A DNA stretch of 64,000 nucleotides, from contig CM057338.1 of NCBI GenBank assembly GCA_030015575.1, forward strand, positions 828,808,353-828,872,352, in the 5' to 3' direction. A program made the translations under genes and the position numbers. Positions 24,600 to 36,535 of this stretch are shown here, in pieces. This DNA is from Agapanthus africanus. Its lineage: Eukaryota; Streptophyta; Magnoliopsida; Asparagales; Amaryllidaceae. Positions within the stretch are counted from its first letter, which is position 1. Each line of letters starts with the position of its first letter. The notes below the pieces were generated by a model. That model made no database searches. It was given only the letters and a program-made list of their open reading frames with translations, and was not told the DNA's origin.

Positions 24600-25377
24600 G
24601 GAACTCCTTCCAGTTCTACCTCATGACCACAAATTTGTTTCCAAAATAAATTCCTTTTCTAAAAAAGGTGGCATGCTGAGAAATAAAACACCTTTTGTTC
24701 CTCGGTGCGGTGGAAGATATTCCCTTGCGAATGCTTGTGATATCCAACAAACTTCCACAGAACTGACCTTGCCTCGAGCTTGTCCGAATTTTGCTTTTAG
24801 ACATAGGCCGGACAACCCCAAATCTTAACTTACTTAAGAAATGGGCTCTTCCCATACCATATCGCATATGGAGTGGTAGGCGCCTGATTTGGTTGGAACG
24901 CTATTTAATAGATATGCAGCTTCATAAGTGCATAACTCCCAAAAGAAAATAGGCAACTCGGTAGTACTCATCATAGAGCGCACCATATCTAATATGGTGC
25001 GATTGCTCCGCCCCGACACACCGTTGTGCTGTGGTGTATACGGAGGAGTAATGCTGAGAGAGAATCTCATTCTCCTTTAGAATAGTCCAGGAATTCCGTG
25101 CTCAAGTATTCTCCTCCCTGATCACATCAAAGGACATAATACTTATACCCGTTTGGTTCTCTACTTCTGACTTATATTCCATAAATTTCTCAAAAGCTTC
25201 AGACTTGTGTTTCAACAGGAACATATATCCGAATCTTGAGAGACGATCAGCGAATGTAATGAAGTACACAGAACCGGTCTTGGCATGTGTAGATGGGGAC
25301 TTACATACATCATCATGTATCAATCCCAAGAGTTTACTAACTCTTTCTCTGTTTCCAATAAACGGAGCAATGGTCAT
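24600..25377 (-). pseudogene. Decayed copia integrase core of element A
   Basis: Two frames cover the integrase. At 25102-25377 is an N-terminal part with LLGLIHDDVC and a YFITFADRLSRFGY segment; the pattern with Asp after the conserved His is the first catalytic region. At 24834-25070 comes TPPYTPQHNGV followed by RTILDMVRSMM, the region around the catalytic Glu in this family. A frame change lies between them, and the third part (24616-24867) is degraded. Integrase would join the DNA copy to the host chromosome. The copy is broken. Confidence 0.85.
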
Positions 25378-25640
25378 CTTATCTTTGTGACATGACTGGC
25401 AAGTTTCACAAGATATAAGTTCAAACTGATTTAAATATGCATCTTAATGTAACTTAGCTAGTCGAGTCGCATTGATATGACCTAGTCTACAATGCCTCAA
25501 GAAGGATTCGTTCATTTCTGAACTCTTCTTCTCGTGTGTGTTCTGTACGTTAAGAACTGTGGTTTGATTTAGAACGTATATGCTTTTAGATAACGTGCCT
25601 GAACCGATCAACTCTTGATATAGGAAATGTTCAAAACATT
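25378..25640 (-). pseudogene. GAG-pre-integrase (zinc-binding) segment of element A
   Basis: On the minus strand the segment contains HCRLGHIN near 25475-25500 and, about 30 codons later, CETCQSC, together the His/Cys zinc-binding arrangement that precedes copia integrase. A stop codon lies just after the LAKLH segment. It joins collinearly to the integrase core. Confidence 0.75.
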
Positions 25641-25779
25641 ATCCAACAATACAAAATTATATCCTTCTTTACTAAATAAAGAGACTGATATGATGTTGTA
25701 TATCAGGTTCGGTATCTATTAACATTTGTTCAGAATCAATGTATTTGGTAATACAGTGTGATAACTGCCAACATACTTG

Positions 25780-25900
25780 GCTGCAAAAATTGCACCGTTT
25801 CTAACTCTTAAAACTTATCACCCATTCTCAGTTCTCTGCCTGTCTGTAGCCCATGTAACGGATTACATATGTGGGATCCTGATCCGGTATTACATACTCA
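25780..25900 (-). pseudogene. Aspartic protease remnant of element A
   Basis: Positions 25865-25891 on the minus strand encode NTGSGSHIC. Copia proteases have a DTG-type active site in this context, with a following HIC, so the catalytic Asp appears changed to Asn. A stop codon lies two codons upstream. Element B begins at the window edge within this same region. Confidence 0.6.
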
Positions 25901-26128
25901 GGACGTAGAGTATACTGAGAAACAGTTCTCTGTAATGAACACACCTGAAGAAGATGCATCAACATGCACTTTCTTCGTTTGGGCGGCACGGGAATCCTGG
26001 TAATCCCCTATTTCCTGCTTGGTCTTATAACAATTATAAGTTGGAGTGGGACCAATGCTCCCTAGCACAGTATAACAAGCGGGTTCGGTCAATACATTCA
26101 TATTATTATCTTGATTAAGGCGTGACAT
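25898..26128 (-). pseudogene. Truncated gag-like start frame of element A
   Basis: A 76-codon frame starts at ATG after the leader sequence ggtagcgacc, reads MSRLNQDNNM..., and ends near the protease. Its second half (SSSGVFITE) resembles the linker between the gag zinc knuckle and protease in copia polyproteins; the first half resembles no gag. Element B carries the same short frame (48-278) with its ATG changed to ATA. The simplest reading is that most of gag was deleted in a common ancestor of A and B. Confidence 0.5.
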
Positions 26129-29100
26129 GGTCGCTACCTAGAGAGAGAGAGAAGAAAACACTCAGTGTATGCTCTTGCAAGATTAGATTGGTTATTATTT
26201 TATCTAATCAGGATGGTTCCCACTGTTTTTATCAAATCTTCCTTCAAACCCTAAAAGGAAAGACTAGCCGGGATTAATTACACCCTATAAGTTTGCCAAT
26301 CTTTCAGCCAGGCCAGTGCCGGTACTTTGAGGGAGGTTCCCCGTGCTTTCGCACGGACCTAATTAAAATAAACCTCGTTTTCCCAAGGGCGTAACCCCGT
26401 TGACACCTTTTTAGACACCTACTTGGTCGGCTAATTGTAAAGTGCAAAACTCTCTCAGGAGTAACTCTTACTCGCAGTGGGTATCGGGATCCAACTATCT
26501 CATAGAAGGTATGCAATCTCATTGCAAATTTCAACACTTGAAATTCCCGATAATATTTTGCCCCTAGCGTCCTATGACCTTGACGCAAGTCAACAAACCA
26601 TAGTCCGCTAGTCAAGTTTAACTCGTACATTTCCCGATAGAATTAAACCCACCCGCACGGCCCTTGAAGCAGGCCAACAAAGTCGCACGACTACCCTAAC
26701 TCAATCGCATCATATGCTTTAGCAGATAAGCATAAATAGCTACCGCACACTACGCCTTGACGCAGGCCACAAACGTAGCACGAATACTATGAAGTACTTA
26801 TCTAAAATGACGGAGGGCTACGACAGGTTTTTAAGAAAACCTTTTGTGTAATGAACTTGATATCGTTGTAGAATCAAATTATTTAAAATGGAGTGTTTTT
26901 TAGGCTTTTACTAGTTTCGCTAAAGAGGTCACTCCCGGTGAAGGGATCGTCGGCTCTTTCCTTATCGAATAAGGTGCAGGATATTTCACAAATACCACTA
27001 TGCAAAGCAAGAACTAGAAAAGCAATCAAAAGACGAAACCGACAGTTGTAGCATCTGCCAGTTATTGCTAAAGAGGTCACTCCCGGTGAAGGGATCTCGG
27101 CTCTTTCCTTATCGAATAAAGTGCTAGATATTCTACAAGGAATATCGCTATGCAAAGCAACAACTAGAGCTAGTTGTTTTTGAAATTCGATACCACAATA
27201 TCTTTAGGTTTATTTTCTTTCATTAATCTCATTAATGAAGTCCCATAATTTTAAGTTACCTAAACATCACAGATAAATACAACGTACGCTTATGTCATCC
27301 GTATTCGTCTCGATGTCCCGTCATGCACCGTTAGGTTAGGTAACTAACGGCAGAGCGGGGCAGGGCTAGCGCGGGTGTAAAACATAAGCAACGTCTATAT
27401 AATATATCATATATACTATATACAGTATCTATCTCAAAATATCAAATGATCACATCACAGATATCGCAGCAGAACACAACATATTAAATATTGGATGTAC
27501 TAGGATTTCCGTGTTTTATTTTAAGCCTGTATAAAACACGGATTCCATGATCATGATGAATAGCCAAACCCATATCCCTATACCCCTACGAGAGCGGCAA
27601 GCAACCCTACCAATTCTAGAGTTAGGAGATCCGGTCTCGACTCCTCGAGATGGTCTCCCACTGGACCCTAGAACCCGGTTACTTGAGCTCCCCGCCTTGG
27701 GTCTATCCTAATGCGGAAAAGTAAATAATATACAATGGTGATATCATCCTCAACCCGGAAGTGCCCCAATAAAAGAATATTACATACAATAAATTTTACA
27801 TGAATGAAAATGAAAAAACTCTCATCTCACATAAAACCCCCGTCTATTCAAACACGACGATTCAATATAACATATCCCAGCAACACATAACATCACATGT
27901 CATCAACGTAAGTAAATATGCGTATCGCAATTGTCGTTGACATATAGCACCGAAACCGGCGATACACCACATATTACACTTACGGTCGCAGAAAAGAAAG
28001 TGAAAACTACAACATTTGGAATCCGCAACCACCTTAGACATCATATGCCTAACCATTTGAATTCCTTAGACATCGCATGCCTAACAATTACAAACCCTGC
28101 ATTTTAGTCTCGATCTCGCAAACACTTTTCAATATCAAGTCGGGCAATTCAACAAGATTCCTGACATCCTGATCGAATGCTCGTCGGAAACTTTAGTAGA
28201 CAGCCGCACCCCCACCCCCCGATGCCGTCGACGAAGTGCACTAAGGCGGAACACCGCTGCCGCGAGCATCCGAACGGATGCTTTTGGCAACAGGGTTCTC
28301 CTACAGTCACTTGGTCGGGGATATGGGACATGGCTATCTAATAATGTTACCCGGCGAGTATCCGCGTACACTACGTGATTGCGATGGATTTTTGATCACA
28401 TCAAAATCCCGTGGCAACCGATCAAATGAAACTAAATTGCTAGATTTATAACATTCAAATTAATTATCTCATAACTACTTGTGGATTCCAAATATTGTAT
28501 CCCATCACATAATATCCGGACGATGTTAAACTTTTCGATCGATTCATCAAAGTCCCACAATTTCCTGACAGCTCAACACTTGAGCACAGTTTTAGTAATA
28601 CCCAGAATATACCACAGTACCTATGCACCAGCCGTAGAAGGGCAAACCCAAGCCTCACTCATGTCGCCACGAAACTACGACAAACCCTAGGATATGTTCG
28701 CGGTTCCGCGATCCAAAAAAGTCGAGTTAGGGTTTCATTCTTCTAGAGGGTTCATAGGATTACTTGCATGTTTTTCCGAATACGTTAAACTTGAAAAAAT
28801 GGGTTTTTGACATTCGATCGAACTTTTTAACTTCGTCTAGACAACATGCGAATAACCGGAAATAATGTTAAAAATTACGAATACGAAACACTCCGAATTG
28901 TTTATAGTGTAAGATTACATCACATGCAAAATTAGCAAAAACAAACAACACCTGAAACATCAAAACCAAGTCACTGGAACACACAAAAAATTTCAGGGGG
29001 AGGCGCTCGGATTTGGCCGAGATCAGCATGGTGGTGGCCGGCCAAAATTTCTTAGAATGCCCTGAAATTTTGACTGTGTTCATGATATATCTCATACATC

Positions 29101-29225
29101 ACTCTGTACTTATTTAAAAAAAAATTGACAAACTTTTAAAATCGACAGAAACTTCAATTTTCCGTCTCAAGTTTCAGAGTATTTCGGTTTCGTAATCCTA
29201 ACAAAATCCGTCTAAATTTCTAGCA
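26129..29225 (-). mobile_element. Long non-coding leader of element A
   Basis: Three kilobases separate the primer site from the first ATG. The stretch is matched by 279-3385 in element B and in part by element C. It holds the duplicated gctaaagaggtcactcccgg segment (26919 and 27067), weak TTGAC/GTCAA pairs and a GC-rich tract at 28190-28330. No convincing coding frame is seen. Confidence 0.7.
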
Positions 29226-29240
29226 TGGCACTGATACCAC
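29226..29240 (-). other. Primer-binding site of element A
   Basis: The minus strand reads GTGGTATCAGTGCCA, an initiator methionine tRNA site with one G change relative to the usual TGGTATCAGAGCC. It touches the LTR at 29241. Confidence 0.85.
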
Positions 29241-31431
29241 TTTAGGGTTACCTAGGACGGCAGCAAGGTTTTGGGAAGTATCGTCCATGCCAAATTCAAA
29301 AATTTGCAGTTCTAGCTAACCCTAACTAAGAATCGTTTACTAGAAATCGACGGAATAAAATGCAAACAACTTTGCAAAGGAAAGTGAACAAGGAATACAA
29401 CCTTTATAGACCGGTCCTTCACTTCTAAAGCTCCGTGTTGACGTCCCTTCACTGCGATCATGGATCTCCCGAACTCTAGTATGGGTTCTCTCGGAGAAAT
29501 GAACAAGCTTGCTCGTAGTCTTCGAGGCCGAAGATGATCTACGTCGAGGAGACTCAAACTCAAGCAAACCCTTCACTAGGTCATGAATTTCATGAAGAGA
29601 ACACCCTATATTACCCAAGAAAGTGTATAGGATGATGAAGTAGGAAGTGGGCTCTTTTTAAATTTATTTTTCTCACAATATTTTCTCACCTTGAGAAAAG
29701 CTAGTGAGCTTTTCTCATGAGGAAGAAGAAGCTCAAGTGAAGAAGATGAGAGAATGAACTCATGAGGTGAGAATAGCAACCATGGGTGAGTTAGTGTCAT
29801 ACATTAACTCATGTAGAGAATAAACCATGGCTAGTTAATAATGATTAAGTTAATAAATATCTACAAGTAAAACAAACTTAGTGGACTTGGTCAATGGTTC
29901 CACAAGCTTCTCCAAGCTTTAACCATGTGACTAAACTCCACTAATTTTGATTAACTCAGATAAATATAAACCCATCACATTATTAGCTATGGTGCAAGTC
30001 TCATACACCCATGTCACATGTGGCATCTAGCATGACACAAAAGTTGTACATTAATATATATCACATATACACTAATGCATACAAGTGAGAAAAGAAATCA
30101 TAAGTGAGCTAATATTAGTTAATGTAATCTAGTATATCTAATATACAATTATACATTAAATTATTAAATCAACACTTGATTTAATAATCCGGCTATATCA
30201 CATATAACCGACTAATATCAAATGCAACAACTTATCGAATCAACACTTGATCCGATAATCCGGCTATATCTCATATAATCGACCGAGGTCACAAATCGCG
30301 AGAATAGAATGCGGTATCACATACGCGCATCAATCTCGGTCCCGCACATATCACATATATGCTCCTACTCCGTTTCGCATGAACCAGGAAACCTCTGTGT
30401 AGGACTCTAAAGACCCGTCAATACGCCGGCAGTAGGTGATGATCATATTAAACACCCACAAGCCGCAAGCGGTCTGCTAAACGAACGGCCACCTGGGTAT
30501 TGAGCGATCAGAAGATCAACAAGCAAGCCTGCTCATACTCCTGCGAATCCAATCAGTAACACTACCGTACAGTCCGATCTCTTCATCTGATATGTCGCAT
30601 ATCTCGTCTAGGGGTAGTAAACGTCAGACCCTAGTAACTCGATAATTCGTGTCGATATGAGGCTCATAACGGGTCGAGAAACTACTGGTAACACTTACCA
30701 GTAAATCTCTGAATCAGCCCTGGCCAGGGACTTCCTGTTATAGCCAATCGAGCACAGCGCAACATCAACCCCCAATACCGGGAGAAACGAATCTCCTCCT
30801 ATCGCTCATTGCCTCCATGTGACTCGGGGCTGTACCCAAAAACCACCGTTTTGCACGTCCTATTGAACGTGGTAAGGTGGAAATCAAAGCACAGTGTGAA
30901 TCACACAAGACTCTATGACGATCTCGGGTCGACAGACTAACCTGTACCAGTGTCACCAGAGAACTGCCATCTGACGTGAGGTATAATACCATCTGGGAGT
31001 TCTCGGCGAGTCCATCCAGTATACCCAGTCTCCACTGAGCACCCGTATACCATCTCTGATGTCAAACACCAATGGATATGGGATCATCCATCGCCATCTA
31101 CATGGGTCGAGAAGCTATACGCTAGTCTACTCTGGTTTATCGATGCCCCGTCTCGATACACCTACGACTAGGGACATTAAAGGATGTACTTACCGACTAC
31201 CTTTGTCCCACTAGTATGATCCTCATCATAATCTAGGTAGTCCAGTATGCATCCTAAGGGCTTTACCAACATGTAACAGAGAGACAATCAGTATACATGT
31301 TAAGATAAAGAGTAACCAGATAGCATACTATTATGTCAAGCAAGAAAGTTCTCCCTATATATGTCCAAACATCCACTACAATATACATCTCATGTATAGT
31401 AATGGACTCCAGGGCATACATATAACTAACA
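29241..31431 (-). mobile_element. Element A 5' LTR
   Basis: A 2191-bp copy of 20963-23153. Its first bases read TTTAGGG instead of TGCAGGG, so the terminal dinucleotide has mutated. It ends ctaaca at 31431, followed by the CTTGT duplication. Confidence 0.92.
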
Positions 31432-33152
31432 CTTGTGTCAAAGACGATTCACCCGAGACTCTATAGTTCAAGCTCCAATCTCAAAAGTGAGGTAACTAAA
31501 GCACCTAGTTTGCTAATCTAAGTAGTTTAGTGGATGTAGAGAATATTTATTGGATTTGTTCATCTTATAAACCCATGGATTCTCAACTCATGAGAGCGTT
31601 AAGGTTTGTGGAAGAAGAAGAGCTCAAAGGAGGGAAGAGAATGGCAAAGCAAAAGTGTTGAAGAATGACTAAGGATGAAAACTATCGAGCATTTCATTTA
31701 CAATAAAAATATTGTAACCATGCTTCAATAGTTATCACAAATGAATGAATAAAACAAGAAACCATGCTTCAAACCATGCTTTAATAACACCTCATCCCTC
31801 CACCTCATTATCTATTTAAACAAATAGATTTAACACAAAATGAGGTGTCTTCTTCTAGAAGCATTCAAGTGAAAATACAAGAATACCCCCCCCACTGTAT
31901 ATACATACCCGTATACGTACTACAAATACTAAGAGATAAAAATAATCTAATAATATAATACTAGATCATTATTAAATAAATACATGATTCAATAATGCGG
32001 CTTAATCATAAGCCCGCTAGTATTATCCGTCCAAACAAAAATCCATATTGCTAGTACATGTATATGATCGGAACCCTGCATGTAAAACCATACGGCCTCT
32101 ACATTGTTTTGCCTGAACTAGGGAAACTCTCTGTGTGGGACTCTAAAGACTCGACGGTACGCTGACAGTGGGTTTAACCATAAGCACGTCAGTGGCACTA
32201 GCTGTACGTAACGGCTACTTAGATACTTGTCGAAAAGAAGGCCGACGAGCAAACTCATCCAAACTCCTGCTGAGCCTGTCCGTGACAATCTCCGTACAGT
32301 CCGATTTATTCGTCTGAGAGTATCACATGCCGGGTCTAGGAGGTGAAAAACGTCAGACCCCTAATAACCTGACAAGTCGTTCCGAAGTGGCTCAAGATCA
32401 TCCAAGAATCTACTGATCTAACTATCAATAATTCTCAATCCGCCATGCCCAGAGACTTATGGTGTTGGCCAATCGAACACAGCGCAACATCGACTCCCTA
32501 TACCGGGAGAAATGAATCCCCAACAATCGCTCACTGCCTCCATGTGGCTCGGGACTGTACCCAACTAAAACCTGTTTACACAACTCAGTAGAGCCGTGGT
32601 AAGATAGTAATCAAAGCACAGTGGGAACTCACACGAGAAAAATGACGACCTCAGATCGACAGACTATCTGTACTCATGTCACCAGAGAACTGCTATTTGT
32701 CGATAGGCATAATACCATCTAACTAGTTCTCAGCGAGTCCGTCCAATATACTCACCCCTAGTGAGCACTGTATACAATCTTAGATGCATCACACCAATGG
32801 CTGTAGGACCAACCATCGTCCCTCGTCAAGGTCTAGAAATGTATACACTACTTTACATTGGAGTATCGATACCCAGTCTCGATACTTCTGCGACTAGGGA
32901 CATTTAAGGATGTGCTTATCGACTACCCAGCTCCCACAAGTATGATTGCTATCATAACGCTGGTAGTCAAGCAATGATCCTATGGGCTTTATCAACATGT
33001 ATAAACGATATGAAATAACAAGTAAAACATATACACATGTTAAGATAAAGGCAAACCAAATAGCATACTATCATATTGAGAAAGATTGTCCTATACATAG
33101 ATACCCCTGACATCCTATACAATAAAGGCCTCTAGGGCATACATATCCAACA
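31432..33152 (-). mobile_element. Element C 5' LTR, second part, with right CTTGT of element A
   Basis: The first five bases are the right target duplication of A. The remainder continues C's LTR from 20962 and follows the general LTR layout of this family (for example ctctaaagactcg near 32143 and the end aaggcctctagggcatacat). It ends ccaaca at 33152. Joined, C's LTR is about 1961 bp. An open frame of note is absent. Confidence 0.75.
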
Positions 33153-33505
33153 GAAAGGGGTCGGCAGGGGGAGGGAGGAGGAGTGGGTCGACGGGGGAGG
33201 AGGTTGAAGGGGGAGGGGGATTTGAGAGGAGGGATCGACGGGGGTGGGTGATGGCTATGACGGGGTCGGTGTGGATGGCAACGAGAGAGGTGAGCGGCTG
33301 CTGCTGGAAGAGGAGCTCCAGTCGAGATGAAGGGAGGAGTCGAGGCCGGACGAGATGAGGAGGAGGAGCTCCGGTCGCCGGCGAGAAGGTGGAGGAGCTT
33401 TGGGTCGGAGATGATGAGGAGGAGGAGTTTTAGGGTTTTTTTTTAGAGAGGAAAAGGAAAAAAATAAGGGAATGCGATCTGATCGAAAGCTTTTATTGAT
33501 TTTAG

Positions 33506-33538
33506 GTTATTCCGTCGGGCAACAGTCGATGGAATAAC
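33506..33538. repeat. Imperfect palindrome, gttattccgtcg type
   Basis: Arms gttattccgtcg and cgatggaataac pair with one mismatch around a nine-base loop. A second related palindrome (tttccgtcgg / ccgacgaaat) lies at 33591-33620. Repeated cgtcgg inverted motifs are common in the ends of plant CACTA elements, but no CACTA terminus was found. Confidence 0.6.
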
Positions 33539-33711
33539 TTTAAACAATTTTTAATACTTTATCGGTCCCTATTATGTTTTATTAGGGGTTTTTCCGTCGG
33601 TTGGTGGCCGACGAAATAACCTACCTGATGAAATAAATATGTTTTTCTTATTGTGCGGGCATTCCACCCTATTTTCTTTCTTCTTGGGAATGTTCGTCAG
33701 GTTACTTAGAG

Positions 33712-33774
33712 ATGGAAGAGATAGAGCCAACGGAAGAAGAGTACACCAATCTGCCATCGCAAGCCGACTATTAG
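33712..33774 (+). other. Possible 3' coding tail of an unidentified host gene
   Basis: A 20-codon frame, MEEIEPTEEEY then TNLPSQADY, ends in TAG and is open for at least ten codons upstream in the same frame. The acidic, Tyr/Pro-containing composition looks more like a real C-terminus than random AT-rich DNA, and T-rich sequence typical of a 3' untranslated region follows. I do not recognise the gene; chance is quite possible. Confidence 0.2.
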
Positions 33775-34723
33775 TTTTTTTCAGCTTTTTATTTCAGTAT
33801 ACCTCTTGTTAAGGCTTTCTTTATTGTTCCTGTTTATTATATTCAGACATTTTATCTTTGTTGAACTCTATGGAACTTGAATGTAATATATTGTTGTTGG
33901 ATTCTCATTCACCTGTTTGATACTTGTATTATTTATGTTTCTTAAAAAATCTTAGCGTATTTGTTGCGAGAAACGACCTTCTCGGAATAAATACGTCGCA
34001 GGCTTGTCACGTGACCGTTACCGTCTTTTGGAAGCGGGACATGACATTCGATCTAGTTAATCTAAGGTTAGATTAGGCTCCGCCGAAAAAGCAATGTAAG
34101 CTTGTAATTGACAGTCATTGAGTTTACTAACTGGAAGGGAAGATCTAACTAATTCCTTATTATTTAGAATTTGATCTAAAAATTTATTTCTTGATGACAT
34201 TTGTAGATTGATAGCGTATTGCGATGTATGTATGTTTTATGCTCTCTTATAATTGATAGATAATTAATTTAAAGATGCAAATCAAGAAAAGAAAAGATAT
34301 TATTTAAATACCATGATTAGACAGGATGATTCTAAACCCTAGGTTTTTCTTTATCTTACAAATCTTTTTTAATTTGCAATTTACTTTCTTTTTAATTATT
34401 GTTTTTCATTACTATAATTCTCTAGATCAAAAACCTATTTTTAATTCGCTGGATTTGACTAGGATTGTCCTCTTCTCTGCTGATTGATCCACACTACAAT
34501 TGATAACCGTACACTTGCGGTATAAATTTAAGACTAAGAAAATCTCCATTAACAGTCGAGTGTGATGTAGAAGACTCCCAACCATTGCATTCCGAGGACA
34601 ACGTCGAAGTTGAGGATGTCAATGTTCTAAAAGAAAAGAGTTGCAGAAAAAACAAGCTATTCACCCTATCATTTAAATAGCTCAACCTCTCTTCCGTCTC
34701 CTAAAAGCAAGCCAATTACACAA

Positions 34724-34728
34724 GTACT
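34724..34728. repeat. Left target-site duplication of element H (GTACT)
   Basis: The bases gtact directly precede the LTR and are repeated exactly at 49519-49523 after the other LTR. Confidence 0.95.
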
Positions 34729-34954
34729 TGTTTCCCTCAATCAGAGCAAATCTCTGTTTTGAATTTCAAAATTCAAAAATTGAAGCAACACTTCAGATCC
34801 TGCGCGCTGCACGCCCTGTGTCAAAAGCAGACACGCCAGCGTCAGGAGCGCTGAGCCCTAGGCAGCACACCCCAATCAGAGCAAAGCTCTGTTTTCAAAA
34901 TTAAAAAATTAAGAAGTTGAAGCAACGCTTCAGATCTAGCGCTCTGCGCTGCGC

Positions 34955-35147
34955 GCCACGTGTCAAACACAGGTGCGCTAGCGCAGTTGCGTTGCACTAT
35001 GCGCTGCATGCCACGTATCTAACGCAGGTGCGCTAGCGCAGTTGCGCTGCGCTCTGCGCTGCGCGCCATGTGTCAAGCACGGGTGCGCTAGCGCAGTTGC
35101 GCTGTGCTCTGCGCTGCGCACCACGTGTCGAGCGTAGGTGCGCCAGC
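34955..35147. repeat. 55-bp GC-rich tandem repeat in H left LTR
   Basis: Units begin gccacgtgtc or variants at 34955, 35010, 35065 and 35120 (last one partial), each with ggtgcgctagcgcagttgcg. Most carry CACGTG, a G-box core, in what should be the U3 promoter region. The right LTR has the same array from 46765. Confidence 0.85.
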
Positions 35148-35164
35148 GCTGGAATTAAAAATTC

Positions 35165-36290
35165 CCACCGTTAGATCAAAGGATCTAATAATAATGATAA
35201 AACATTAATCAACCAGAATTAAATTCTGTTAAGGAAACATTCCTCAAAATCTTTCCAAACAACAAGATTGTGCTTTAAGCACCGCTGGATCAACGATCCA
35301 ATGGTAAATAATAAATTACCAAAGACAGAACAAATTCTACATGGAAAGATTTCTTAATCTTATTAAAACAAGAAGATTATCTTCTGTAAAACAGAAGCCT
35401 TAGGATCAAAGATCCAACGGTGGAAAATATTCCCAAATCAATCAGAGAGAGATCTCTTAAAACTGATTTAATAAATCATTTGGCCCTATATAAAGGGCCC
35501 TAGACTTCAAGTCAAAAGAAGAAGAGAAATAGAGAGAATACGGAAGAAGAGAGAGAAAAACCCTCTGCAAAAAAGAGCAAGCTCTTAAGAAAAGAAGATT
35601 TCTTCTTCATATTCAAAGTAAAAAAAGAACTATGTTCTTGAACAACAGAGAAGAACCCTCTTCTAAAAAGATCATAGATCTGAAAAAAGACCAAGGTCTT
35701 TGATGATAAGAAAAAAGATCAAAAGATCTAATTATAAAAATAAAATAAAATAAAAGAAGTATTTCTACTTCGTCCACAGATCTTTGATCTATAAACGCAG
35801 AGCCTTTTATCAAAACAAGAACTTTCGTTCTTGGATCTTGAGGCAAAGCCTCCTTAGAAGAACATAAAAGTTGTTCTGTGATCTTAAAATTGATCAGATG
35901 CGTTTTGCGCTATTGAAAAGTGCCTTGCTCTCATGAACTGCGCCCTTGCGCTCATTGGACTGGCGCACAGCGCCATAACTTGCCACGTGTCAACCATAGA
36001 CATTACTTGCGCCCTGCGCTTTTAAAACAGAGAGCTGCGCTCTTAGACTGGCGCTCAGCGCCAAGCGCGCCACGTGTCGCTCGCTGGCGCGCTAGCGCAA
36101 AGCACTCATAAATGGAAAGCGCAAATGCGCTAATGAACCAGCGCTGAGCGCGACACGTGTCACCTTCGCGTGCGCTAGCGCAATGCGCTCTTTAATTGGC
36201 GCAAAGCGCCTGACGTGCCACGTGGCGCACTATCAGAATGTGCTCTATTCTGATAAAGACAAAAATATCAGAGCCCAATGCTTAGCATTT
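35165..36290. repeat. Chain of short inverted repeats in H left LTR
   Basis: Small palindromes with 0-4 base spacers follow one another almost without gap. Examples: tagatc/gatcta 35172-35187; cagaatt/aattctg 35214-35228; gtgctt/aagcac 35270-35282; tggatc/gatcca 35286-35300; agaaga/tcttct 35371-35385; tggcgc/gcgcca 35961-35975 and 36049-36063; ggcgc/gcgcc 36198-36210; aatgc/gcatt 36277-36289. Sequences differ from one to the next; only the form repeats. Confidence 0.8.
35487..35495 (+). promoter_or_regulatory. TATA box of H left LTR
   Basis: TATATAAAG lies about 760 bp into the LTR, and the same box is at 47297 in the right LTR. Transcription of the element RNA would start roughly 30 bp downstream. 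Confidence 0.7.
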
Positions 36291-36535
36291 TTCAAAGGAC
36301 CGAGCTCAAATAAAGGCTTAACAGCCAGAACAAAAATAAAATGTTAAAACATTTTAATTGGACTTAGCCCAATTCTGGCCATAAGTCCTCAACCTATATT
36401 GAACTGAGCACATCTGCTCTTTCAAACAACTCACCTTGGTTCAAGGGTACATCTCTGCACTCCTTTGATATTTGTCGTTGTAATTGCTCAACGTCTTCAA
36501 AGAAGTGACGGGTCCCGACAATCATACATTTCATG

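Larger units (their letters stand above)
33153..34723. other. Spacer between elements C and H
   Basis: The first 280 bp are strongly purine-rich (g/a tracts such as gggggagggggat). Two imperfect palindromes follow (33506-33538 and 33591-33620), then a short open frame at 33712-33774 and AT-rich DNA without visible features. A 63-codon minus-strand frame at 34494-34685 has no recognisable motif. Confidence 0.5.

Noticed and set aside
34955..35147. CpG-island promoter of a host gene
   Set aside because: The GC-rich tract is a 55-bp repeat within the H LTR and recurs in the other LTR.
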